This document shows, piece by piece, positions 57,026 through 64,000 of a stretch of 64,000 nt of DNA. The notes under the pieces are model-generated. The model had not been told where the DNA came from, did no database searches, and was given only the letters and a program-made list of their open reading frames with translations. Each line of letters begins with the position of its first letter. Position 1 is the first letter of the stretch. The stretch lies in contig JAGAVJ010000014.1 of the NCBI GenBank assembly GCA_017942005.1, positions 1-64,000 on the forward strand. The letters run 5' to 3'. The DNA comes from Clostridia bacterium. Its GTDB lineage: Bacteria > Bacillota > Clostridia > Oscillospirales > CAG-272. Position numbers and translations under genes: made by a program.

Positions 57026-59089
57026 TCAGGTTTCCTGCGTCTCTTCCTTATAGATATAATACGTCATCGCATAGTCCGTCTTTCCAAGCGCTTTCCATGT
57101 GTACTCCGGATAAAAGCGTTCCAGTGTGTTCCGGACCTCCTCTGTGTCCTGTGTGAGCATGACGATCATTCTGTCTCTGCCTGTCAAATTCATTCCCTGC
57201 AGGCGATGCAGGTGCGAGACGTGCAGAAACGTGACCGTATCATACTGCTGGACTTCTAAAAAGTCCGACTGTGTTTTCCAGTCCTTGTCGTAAACATAAA
57301 GACAGTCGACATCTGCGTATGCTTCACATGCCGCAAGATACGCCGCGTCCTCACGGTACAGAAACTGTACCCCGCTCTCCTCCCACGCGCGGACAGAAAC
57401 CAGCGTCAGCACGGCGGCAAGCACAGGGAGGGCCGCCTTTTTGGGAAGTGCATGCTTCACCCATGCAAACACCGGGGTAAATACCGCAGCGACCGTAACC
57501 GCATAAATCGGGAACATATAGCGTGTCTGCATATAAACCGCCATTTTGCTGATCAAAAGGAAATATCCCGCACACGGCACAAGCAAAAACAGACACTTCG
57601 ATACGGTTTGTTTTTGGGCGTCGTCCCAGGCTGAAACAAATACAAAAGGTTCCCCGTGCTTATCTCGCAGGAACAACCGGATTCCGGCACAAAACAGCAC
57701 AAACACAAGCAGATACACAAACATACCGCCGGACAGCTCCCGACTGACGCCGGAAAACAGATTCGTCACACGGTCAATAAATTCCTGCCATGTACCGCCA
57801 AGATTCCCGATGGACTCTTTACCGCGATACCCGGAGAAAACATGGTCTATCATCGCCGGGAAAATGGCATATGCCGTGACCGCCGCTGCCGCACCGGACA
57901 CAGCCAGAATGCCAATGGAACGGTATTGTCTGCGTCTAAGGCAAACCGCGCAATATACCAGGCTGATGAGAACGGTATAAACGATACAGTAATAATGCGT
58001 CAGCGCACCAAGCACGGCGGCAAAGTAAAGCTTTGCGCCAAAGTGCCAGCTGTCACCGAACGGCGGGACTTCATCAGTGCCGTTCCCCTGCCAATCGAAT
58101 GCACAAAGGAAATACCATGAAATCAGTGTCACAAAGAACATCGCCATGACGTACATGCGGAGGAAGGAGACAACGGAAAGAATTCCGGGCAGGAGCACGA
58201 ACAACAGGGAGACCGCGCACAGAACCGAGGTGTCATCGGTGATCCGTTTTATGATTTTCCGTAGAAAATACAGTGTCAGCAATGCAAAAACAATATTGAT
58301 TGCACCTGCATAAAAGCGGCTGAATGTTCCGGGGAATATTGACGAGATCGTGTGCAGAAGTGCGTAGTACAGAGGCGGATGTACGTCATTTTTCTGATTT
58401 TCCCATACATTTGCATAGTCGAACCGATGATTTTCGTTAGCGGTCAGATAGTGCATGTACGGCTCTGCCGCGTCCTCATAGGTTTTCCGTTCATAAAACG
58501 AAATGGTAATACCATCTCTGTGATTGGAAAGTCCGTAGCTGTATATTTCATCAACGTGATAGTTTGCCTTCAATGCAATGACAATCACTGTCAAACACAA
58601 AAACAGACCGTAATACAGCCACGATTTCGGATGCATGCAGCGCTTTTGTATCGATGTGACACGTTTGATATGCAGATACAGCATCCATACCACGCACACG
58701 GTAAAAACGAACGCCAAAAGCGCACAGACCAAAGCAATGACCGCCGTGACAATCTCCTTTTGGATATGCAGTGCAAGAGACAGCTGCAAAACGGTTTTTG
58801 AGCCGCTCCAGTACAGATAGAATCGCACCGCACAAAGGAAATCCAGAATGCCACCGCCGCACGTAAGAAGCATGCCTGCGGTTTTGGAAACAGGCAAAAC
58901 AGGATTCCCTCCTTTAACCTTCTCCCAAACATACAGACAGAGCATTGCCGCAAGGCACAGCGCAAGCACTATATACCCTGCACTCTTTACGGAATTCAGG
59001 CACAAAAACGCCGCAAACGAAAGTGCAAATACGCTCCAGCACAGCCGCGCATGACCGCGGCAAAACTCCATCCATTTGTTTGAATCCAT
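57026..59089 (-). CDS. GT39-like (GT-C) membrane glycosyltransferase
   Basis: The 687-residue protein has about 12 transmembrane segments. Motifs of the PMT/ArnT-like GT-C fold are KANYHVDEIYSYGLSNH (~188, acidic catalytic region) and NQKNDVHPPLYYALLH (~250, extracytoplasmic loop). A soluble C-terminal part lies at ~600-687. It would use a polyprenyl-phosphate sugar, made by the GT2 gene just downstream, to glycosylate a surface polymer or protein. AAAGGAAC precedes the ATG. It follows the second transglutaminase gene by 42 bases. Confidence 0.85.
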   Translation of the reverse strand: MDSNKWMEFCRGHARLCWSVFALSFAAFLCLNSVKSAGYIVLALCLAAMLCLYVWEKVKGGNPVLPVSKTAGMLLTCGGGILDFLCAVRFYLYWSGSKTVLQLSLALHIQKEIVTAVIALVCALLAFVFTVCVVWMLYLHIKRVTSIQKRCMHPKSWLYYGLFLCLTVIVIALKANYHVDEIYSYGLSNHRDGITISFYERKTYEDAAEPYMHYLTANENHRFDYANVWENQKNDVHPPLYYALLHTISSIFPGTFSRFYAGAINIVFALLTLYFLRKIIKRITDDTSVLCAVSLLFVLLPGILSVVSFLRMYVMAMFFVTLISWYFLCAFDWQGNGTDEVPPFGDSWHFGAKLYFAAVLGALTHYYCIVYTVLISLVYCAVCLRRRQYRSIGILAVSGAAAAVTAYAIFPAMIDHVFSGYRGKESIGNLGGTWQEFIDRVTNLFSGVSRELSGGMFVYLLVFVLFCAGIRLFLRDKHGEPFVFVSAWDDAQKQTVSKCLFLLVPCAGYFLLISKMAVYMQTRYMFPIYAVTVAAVFTPVFAWVKHALPKKAALPVLAAVLTLVSVRAWEESGVQFLYREDAAYLAACEAYADVDCLYVYDKDWKTQSDFLEVQQYDTVTFLHVSHLHRLQGMNLTGRDRMIVMLTQDTEEVRNTLERFYPEYTWKALGKTDYAMTYYIYKEETQET

Positions 59090-59131
59090 TATCTTATGTT
59101 CCTTTTTAATTTATTGACCGGCATAAACCGT

Positions 59132-62128
59132 TCATTTTACAGTAACTGCCGCCGCATCAGAGAACGCGCTGGATGCTTCCTTGCCGGATGCAAACGTGGT
59201 TGCACGTACCTTGAAGTAGTAGGTCTTGCCGCTTTCCAGTTCATACTTGGTGCAGCTTGTGGAAAGCTTGTCACCCTCCAGCGTCTTGACAACGCTGTAA
59301 GTGCCATTTTCACTGTCTGCCATCCAAACCTGATATGCGTCCGCACCGTTGACTGCTTCCCAGCTGACCACTGCGCGTCCTGCTCTCGGGCTTTCTGCCT
59401 TAATCACAGGTGTTTCAGGCATAACTGCAACTTCAAATTCATCAGAGAATACACCGTAGACAACAGTTCCGTCATCCTTAAAGTAGACTGCACGCATTTT
59501 GTAGGTATAGGTTTCACCTGCGGTCAAATCCACGTTGCTGTATGCGGTCACATTCCCCATGTTCGGCTCTCCCTGATCCTTCTTGCCAAAAATCTTGACG
59601 ATCTTGAAGTCGCCGCCTTCTTCATCCTGTCTCCAAATCTGGTATCCGTATGCGCCGGAAACCTCGCGCCATACAAGACGGACACGGCTGGTGGAATTAC
59701 TATACGGCTTACCCGGTGCATAGTCGCTTGTCATAACAACCGCTGCCGGCATGTAATTGATACCCGAGAATTCGGAGCAAACTCTTTCCCCTGCGGAATC
59801 GAGGACAAATGCACGCACCTTGTAGTAGTAGGTCGTACCGACGGTCAGTCCCTGGTTGGTATACTCGGTTACGCTGCCGTCCATGACGCTCTTGATGCGT
59901 TCCCATTCTGCTTCCGGTGCATCGGGCGCAGTTGCTCTCCAGATTTCGTAACCGTCTGCGCCTTCTGCTGTGGTCCATGTGACCTTCACTGTCGTCTGGA
60001 GTCTGCTGTAGCAGGAAAGGATTTCCGGTGCTGCGGGTGCGGTTACTTCTCCTTTTTGGGCTTGCAGCGTTAAAATATTCGGAAAATGTTCGGGTTTAAA
60101 TGACATTCCGGTTTCTTCAAGGAAGGATGCATACGCATGGGTTATCCCGGGATCATAGTCATGCATACACACCTGCATGGCAATCTGTGTGCCCTCTGCA
60201 TGATGAAAATCATAACCGTCCTCATTGATGCTCTCAATCGTTGACCATGGGAACAAAATCTCAAACTGCCAGCCGGTATCTGTCTTGCGTCCTGCCGCGG
60301 TATACCCGGAGAAATTTTCCATTATATCGCCTGCATAAGGATGATACACTGCGTGTACCGTGCCATCTGCAAGGATACCGACAGAAAAAAACATGCCGCC
60401 TACGTTTTTTCCGGAAGCCGCGATCTGCATTCCGGGATCAAAGATAATTTGTACAGAGTCATATCCTTCCATGTCTTCCGGATTTTCCACCTGTATAAAG
60501 TCGGTATCGTCCAATACTTCTACTGCGACATACAGTCCGCTCTCATCCCATGCGGTGTGTGTGACAACCGGCGTTGTTACTATACCTGACCATGCAAAGC
60601 CATTTGTCGTATCGGTGACAAAGGAACTTGCATCATCCCATTCTCCCGCTGACAGTATTCCGTCGATAAAAGGCGTTTGATTTGGCACACGGATATTCCG
60701 CCGCTCGGAAAGGTACTTTGGCTCCGCACCGCCGCAGACGGTACAGATACCGTTTTCATCATATTGATGCTCTAACCGCGGAATATTCTTCACATTTTTC
60801 ACTCCGCAAACGGTGCATGTATACTCTATTCTCCCTCCATTTAAACAACTCGTCTCTTCCAGTACAGTTCCTTCATCCCATACATGTTCTAATGTCGGCA
60901 GATCCACGATCCGCTCCTCTCCACAGATGGTGCAGATTTGTTTCATTTCGCCTTTAAATAGACAGGTAGGCTCCTTGACAATCACGCCTTCATCCCAATG
61001 ATGATAGTTCTCACTTCCCATCGGGTACGCCGTATAGAACGATTCTTCCGCATATTCTTCATCGCGGGTATGATCTGTAAAATTCTCATCGTTTACCAAA
61101 AAATAGGTATACGCGTCGGAACCTGCATCCCACGTGGCATCGGCATTGTAATACAGGTCATCCATTTCAAGGATATTCCAGCCGTGTGCGCCGCCGTTAC
61201 CTTTGCCGGAAATCAGCCGTGCATCGATGCCGCATTCCAGCGCCAGACGGTACAATAACACCGCATATCCCTGACAGACACAGGTACCGTCAATCAGCGC
61301 ACCGTATGCTGTACGCATCGGCGCATAGGAGGGGTCTGCTTCCAGATGCTCGTCATCGTAGGTAATATTTTCGCAGATGTAGTCGTAGACAGCGCGAATT
61401 GCAGTATAGTCGTCCGCTTCGTCTGTATGCAGCGCGCCAAGCAGCGCATCTACCGCTTCATCCACCTCTTTTTCCTGTGCAGCGGTGGTATAGTAGGTCA
61501 CGGTATATGTGATAGCAGCGTCAAACGTCTTACCGTCGGCGGCACGGCTGCCTTGCGCTTGGGCTTCCCAACCGCCGTACTGCCATTTTAAGTAGTCGCC
61601 CTCGGTGGGAACACCCGTATGTTCCAATGCCAGGTCACAAATCTCCGCCATGAGTTCTTTAATCGATTCATTGCTCCATTCTGCGACATTGACTGTCACA
61701 GCAATTTCCGCTTTGCGCTGCTTCATGCCTTCCCGCATGACGGAAGCGGCTTCTTCCATGGTGAGAACACTGTCTGTTTCCGCCAATGTAGAGGAAGGCT
61801 TGCGATGCGGTTTCTGACCGGAAAACGAGCTCGGCTTGACAAGATCATCCTCTGTGAGAATGTCCGCGTACAGGGGGTTGATGTGCGTCACAGACAGCGT
61901 CATGGGTTCTGCCGCTGCCAGTTCCGGGGACAGCTGTGCAGCATCCGCTTCCCCTTCCCATTCATCTGCCTCTTCCGCTATGACAAGGGACAGCGCAGTA
62001 TTGCTGTAAGCTTCGCTGCTGCCTCCGCTGTCATCCGCATACACAGCGCATACGGACAGCGTCTGGGCACACAGCAATGCGGATAGAATTGCTGTAAACC
62101 CACGTCGGATAGGATTGTTTGATTTCAT
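59132..62128 (-). CDS. Secreted transglutaminase / CBM9-like / Fn3 protein
   Basis: This 998-residue protein has a signal peptide (~1-31). The transglutaminase-like domain (~240-370) has Cys in GTCVCQGYAVLLYRLALECG (~280), His in GAHGWNILEMDDLYY (~313) and Asp in DATWDAGSD (~331). CxxC ribbon-like repeats follow (CTICGEE ~397, CTVCGVK ~433, CTVCGGA ~460). A CBM9-like domain (HTAWDESGLYVAVEVLDDTDFIQ, ~528-680) and three Fn3 domains (~698-998) nearly identical to the end of the 1889-residue protein complete it. It is predicted to act at the cell surface and bind carbohydrate. It lies upstream of the GT39-like gene, probably in one transcript. Confidence 0.88.
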   Translation of the reverse strand: MKSNNPIRRGFTAILSALLCAQTLSVCAVYADDSGGSSEAYSNTALSLVIAEEADEWEGEADAAQLSPELAAAEPMTLSVTHINPLYADILTEDDLVKPSSFSGQKPHRKPSSTLAETDSVLTMEEAASVMREGMKQRKAEIAVTVNVAEWSNESIKELMAEICDLALEHTGVPTEGDYLKWQYGGWEAQAQGSRAADGKTFDAAITYTVTYYTTAAQEKEVDEAVDALLGALHTDEADDYTAIRAVYDYICENITYDDEHLEADPSYAPMRTAYGALIDGTCVCQGYAVLLYRLALECGIDARLISGKGNGGAHGWNILEMDDLYYNADATWDAGSDAYTYFLVNDENFTDHTRDEEYAEESFYTAYPMGSENYHHWDEGVIVKEPTCLFKGEMKQICTICGEERIVDLPTLEHVWDEGTVLEETSCLNGGRIEYTCTVCGVKNVKNIPRLEHQYDENGICTVCGGAEPKYLSERRNIRVPNQTPFIDGILSAGEWDDASSFVTDTTNGFAWSGIVTTPVVTHTAWDESGLYVAVEVLDDTDFIQVENPEDMEGYDSVQIIFDPGMQIAASGKNVGGMFFSVGILADGTVHAVYHPYAGDIMENFSGYTAAGRKTDTGWQFEILFPWSTIESINEDGYDFHHAEGTQIAMQVCMHDYDPGITHAYASFLEETGMSFKPEHFPNILTLQAQKGEVTAPAAPEILSCYSRLQTTVKVTWTTAEGADGYEIWRATAPDAPEAEWERIKSVMDGSVTEYTNQGLTVGTTYYYKVRAFVLDSAGERVCSEFSGINYMPAAVVMTSDYAPGKPYSNSTSRVRLVWREVSGAYGYQIWRQDEEGGDFKIVKIFGKKDQGEPNMGNVTAYSNVDLTAGETYTYKMRAVYFKDDGTVVYGVFSDEFEVAVMPETPVIKAESPRAGRAVVSWEAVNGADAYQVWMADSENGTYSVVKTLEGDKLSTSCTKYELESGKTYYFKVRATTFASGKEASSAFSDAAAVTVK
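59136..60040 (-). repeat. ~905-bp direct repeat, right copy (three Fn3 domains)
   Basis: Same orientation and constant 25,329-base offset relative to 33807-34711. Similarity stops sharply before the CBM9-like domain, just upstream of the APAAPEILSCYSRL codons. Confidence 0.9.
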
Positions 62129-62238
62129 AATTTTGAGTCACTCCTTAAAATTGAATAAATTTAAACACCTTCTATATAAAAATGTGTTTGTTTTTCACGT
62201 GCTTAATTCAATAAGGGGCAACGCCCCGTCATTCAACG

Positions 62239-62318
62239 TTCCGGTGATGGATTGTACCACCACCGGAAAAAGTAAGTGGCTCCCGCCGCCTATAGAGGGC
62301 GGGGGACATCTTACTTTT
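62239..62318. repeat. Two nested hairpins between the flippase and the secreted protein gene
   Basis: The first hairpin is TTCCGGTG/CACCGGAA (62239-62268). The second has outer stem AAAAGTAAG/CTTACTTTT (62268-62318) with inner CTCCCGCC/GGGCGGGGG. A small GGGGCAACGCCCC lies just before. The second may terminate the flippase transcript (minus strand); the layout also resembles a palindromic mobile repeat. Confidence 0.55.
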
Positions 62319-62338
62319 AGTTATAAACAAATACTTAA

Positions 62339-63772
62339 TCAGCCATGCTGTCGCTTCGCTTTTCTGCGCAGAACCAGTATCCACGCCCCTGCAAGCAGTA
62401 CATAGACGGTTCCGCCGATGACAACTTCCAGAACCACAGCCCCAAGCCTGCTGACTGCATCCCAGCGCAAAAACGGTACGCGCACCGCGCGAACGACGCA
62501 CAGCATGACAGCGCCCGGCAAAAGCAGCGGGACCGTTTCTTTAAAATAGCGGAAAACTGGCAGCTGACGCCGGACGGCAACGGTCTGCACCATACAGACA
62601 AGCGCTTCCGCGCCAAGCGTTGCAATCACCGCGCCCATCGCCTGGTAACGCGGAATGAGCAAAAAATTGCATACAATATTGAAGACAGCGCCGCACAGCA
62701 CCGATACAATGTAGCTTTTGTCCTTGTGGTTCGGAATCAGATACTGTGTCCGTATCACATTGGCCCACGCAATGAACAGAACCGTCGGCGCCATCCATTG
62801 CAGCAGTACCGCCGCAGGCGCATATGCCGCACCGAGAAACAAAGGGATGAAATCGTCTGCAATTGCGGCAAGACCAAACATCATGCCGCATGCCATAAAC
62901 ATCGCAAACAAAATGGATGTACGGATGTATCGCATGCTTTTGTCGGTATCTGACTTGGACGCAAGATGCGACATGCGCGGCAGCATCACTGTTCCAAGCG
63001 CCGTAATCACACCAAGCGGAATGCCGATGATGCGATCTGCACTTTCATAAAAGCCGACCTGCACATAGGTACTCATTTCCTTTAACATGAGCTTGTCCAT
63101 CATTTTATATAAGCTGACCGCAATGACCGGAACAAACAGCGACAGCTCCGCGCAAAAGTGCCGCAGAATCCCTCGGATACCGACCTTGCAGCGTTCTACA
63201 TAGCGCGGCAGATAACGCCACAGCGTCAGCTGCGACAGAAGGATGCTGAGCGCCATAATCAGCGTATATTTCCAGAGATCGTCCGCCGTTTTGACAAACA
63301 AAAAGATTGCGCCAAGCGACAGCAGCTTGATGACAATGCTGCGCGTCACGGTGATTGAAAATTTTTCCAGTCCGCTGAACAGCCAGCTGATATCAAACAA
63401 AGAAGACAGGACAAATAGGCTCTGCCATAAAAACAGGATTTTGTTTTCTCTGCCAAAGCACACCACAAATACCGCATATCCGCACAGCGCTATCACCGCA
63501 CACAATGCCTGCAATCCCCAGATTTCCCAAAAAGTGCGGCTCATGTCGGTTTTATTCTCCCGTACCGACGCAACACTGCGGTTTCCGTAATTTTTCACGC
63601 CGAGCATCGCAAACAAAACAAAATAATTTGCGGCGGTATACGTATAGGTGTACATACCGAGGTTCTCCGCGCCAAGGACACGGGAGACATACGGGGTCGT
63701 AACCAGCGGCAGAAGAATTAAAAGCATCTGGTACACAACATTGTACAGAAAATTTTTTCCAATGGAATTCAC
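62339..63772 (-). CDS. Polysaccharide flippase (Wzx/MATE-like), second copy
   Basis: This 477-residue oligosaccharide flippase has about 14 transmembrane helices. It begins NFLYNVVYQMLLILLPLVTTPYVSRVLGAENLGMYTYT (~7-44) and carries SADRIIGIPLGVITALGTVMLPRMS (~245). It differs clearly in sequence from the flippase at 44815, so the region may export two polymers or have gained modules separately. The start is a GTG at 63772 without a strong ribosome binding site, suggesting coupling to an upstream gene. Confidence 0.9.
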   Translation of the reverse strand: MNSIGKNFLYNVVYQMLLILLPLVTTPYVSRVLGAENLGMYTYTYTAANYFVLFAMLGVKNYGNRSVASVRENKTDMSRTFWEIWGLQALCAVIALCGYAVFVVCFGRENKILFLWQSLFVLSSLFDISWLFSGLEKFSITVTRSIVIKLLSLGAIFLFVKTADDLWKYTLIMALSILLSQLTLWRYLPRYVERCKVGIRGILRHFCAELSLFVPVIAVSLYKMMDKLMLKEMSTYVQVGFYESADRIIGIPLGVITALGTVMLPRMSHLASKSDTDKSMRYIRTSILFAMFMACGMMFGLAAIADDFIPLFLGAAYAPAAVLLQWMAPTVLFIAWANVIRTQYLIPNHKDKSYIVSVLCGAVFNIVCNFLLIPRYQAMGAVIATLGAEALVCMVQTVAVRRQLPVFRYFKETVPLLLPGAVMLCVVRAVRVPFLRWDAVSRLGAVVLEVVIGGTVYVLLAGAWILVLRRKAKRQHG

Positions 63773-63884
63773 GTCTTATTTACGACCGCTGCACCCAACA
63801 TGGTACCCGTTTGTAAGTATCATCCCTCTGACAGCTTCCTTTCCCACGAAATCGCGCCTATGGATATACACATAATACATGCAC

Positions 63885-64000
63885 TCATCTGCGCTTGGAT
63901 TGTATCCATGCCGCACACAATCGGTACAGATCATAGGCATGTGCAAGCGGCATTTTATAGTCGCTTTCCACACGCTGCCGCCGCTTGTTTGTCGGTTTTT
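63885..64000 (-). CDS. 3' end of an unidentified gene (partial)
   Basis: An open frame runs in from the right edge and ends at 63885. The visible 37 residues (ending AHAYDLYRLCAAWIQSKRR) look like a hydrophilic protein tail, possibly of another glycosyltransferase. A different frame (stop 63776) is also open to the edge, encoding a Cys-containing peptide right up to the flippase start. Which frame is real cannot be decided here. Confidence 0.35.
   Translation of the reverse strand, partial: KPTNKRRQRVESDYKMPLAHAYDLYRLCAAWIQSKRR

Noticed and set aside
59096..60073. Plus-strand open frame resembling one at 33770-34345
   Set aside because: The similarity arises because both are antisense to the duplicated Fn3 segment; not an independent gene family.

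Overview
The window looks like chromosomal DNA of an anaerobic, probably spore-related Bacillota of class Clostridia (Oscillospirales/Christensenellales-like). Supporting signs are a fused IspH–ribosomal protein S1 gene in a flavoprotein–small membrane protein–cmk–plsC–ispH/rpsA order, a cotJABC spore-coat operon, AGGAGG-type ribosome binding sites, TTGACA-17-TATAAT promoters, a CCA-encoding tRNA-Leu, and very large secreted transglutaminase/Fn3 proteins. The exact taxon cannot be fixed from the sequence alone. The extreme left end is the 5' end of a 16S rRNA gene on the minus strand, preceded by two tandem sigma-A promoters. Its last bases fold back on themselves, so this is probably a contig end.

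Layout. 0-16 kb: rRNA leader; a Gfo/Idh/MocA oxidoreductase divergent from a LacI-type regulator; an M23 envelope peptidase divergent from polA, separated by a mobile-looking multi-hairpin element; then a minus-strand carbohydrate block (glutaminase-like DUF4965 protein, solute-binding lipoprotein, PHP phosphoesterase, aldose epimerase, MazG-like protein, esterase lipoprotein). 16-27 kb: tRNA-Leu(UAA), ispH-rpsA, plsC, cmk, flavoprotein, RpiR regulator, asd and a large solute-binding lipoprotein. 27-33.5 kb (plus strand): trkA-trkH potassium uptake, cotJA-cotJB-truncated cotJC, aroQ and a small membrane protein.

33.8-64 kb is an envelope/exopolysaccharide region. A core minus-strand operon (53.2 to 41.4 kb) runs: priming sugar-phosphate transferase, GT2, two GT4 enzymes, a Stealth-type sugar-phosphate transferase, O-antigen-ligase-like polymerase, Wzx flippase, membrane acyltransferase, acyl-adenylating enzyme and a dedicated acyl carrier protein. 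The last three form a plausible acyl-activation, carrier and transfer route for decorating the polymer. To the left lie an HTH regulator and a 1889-residue transglutaminase/Fn3 protein. To the right lie a lone plus-strand adenylating enzyme, a GtrB-like GT2, a GT39-like membrane glycosyltransferase, a 998-residue transglutaminase/CBM9-like/Fn3 protein and a second flippase. The two secreted proteins share an almost identical ~0.9-kb 3' segment encoding three Fn3 domains. The segments lie in direct orientation 25 kb apart, so they bracket the whole exopolysaccharide operon.

Across the window there are several families of short palindromic repeats. One recurrent pattern is a hairpin placed exactly between the Shine-Dalgarno sequence and the start codon of several envelope genes, with compensatory base changes between copies. 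Folding would bring the ribosome binding site to normal spacing. This pattern and the repeat-bracketed, acylation-equipped polysaccharide locus are the most unusual signals here.
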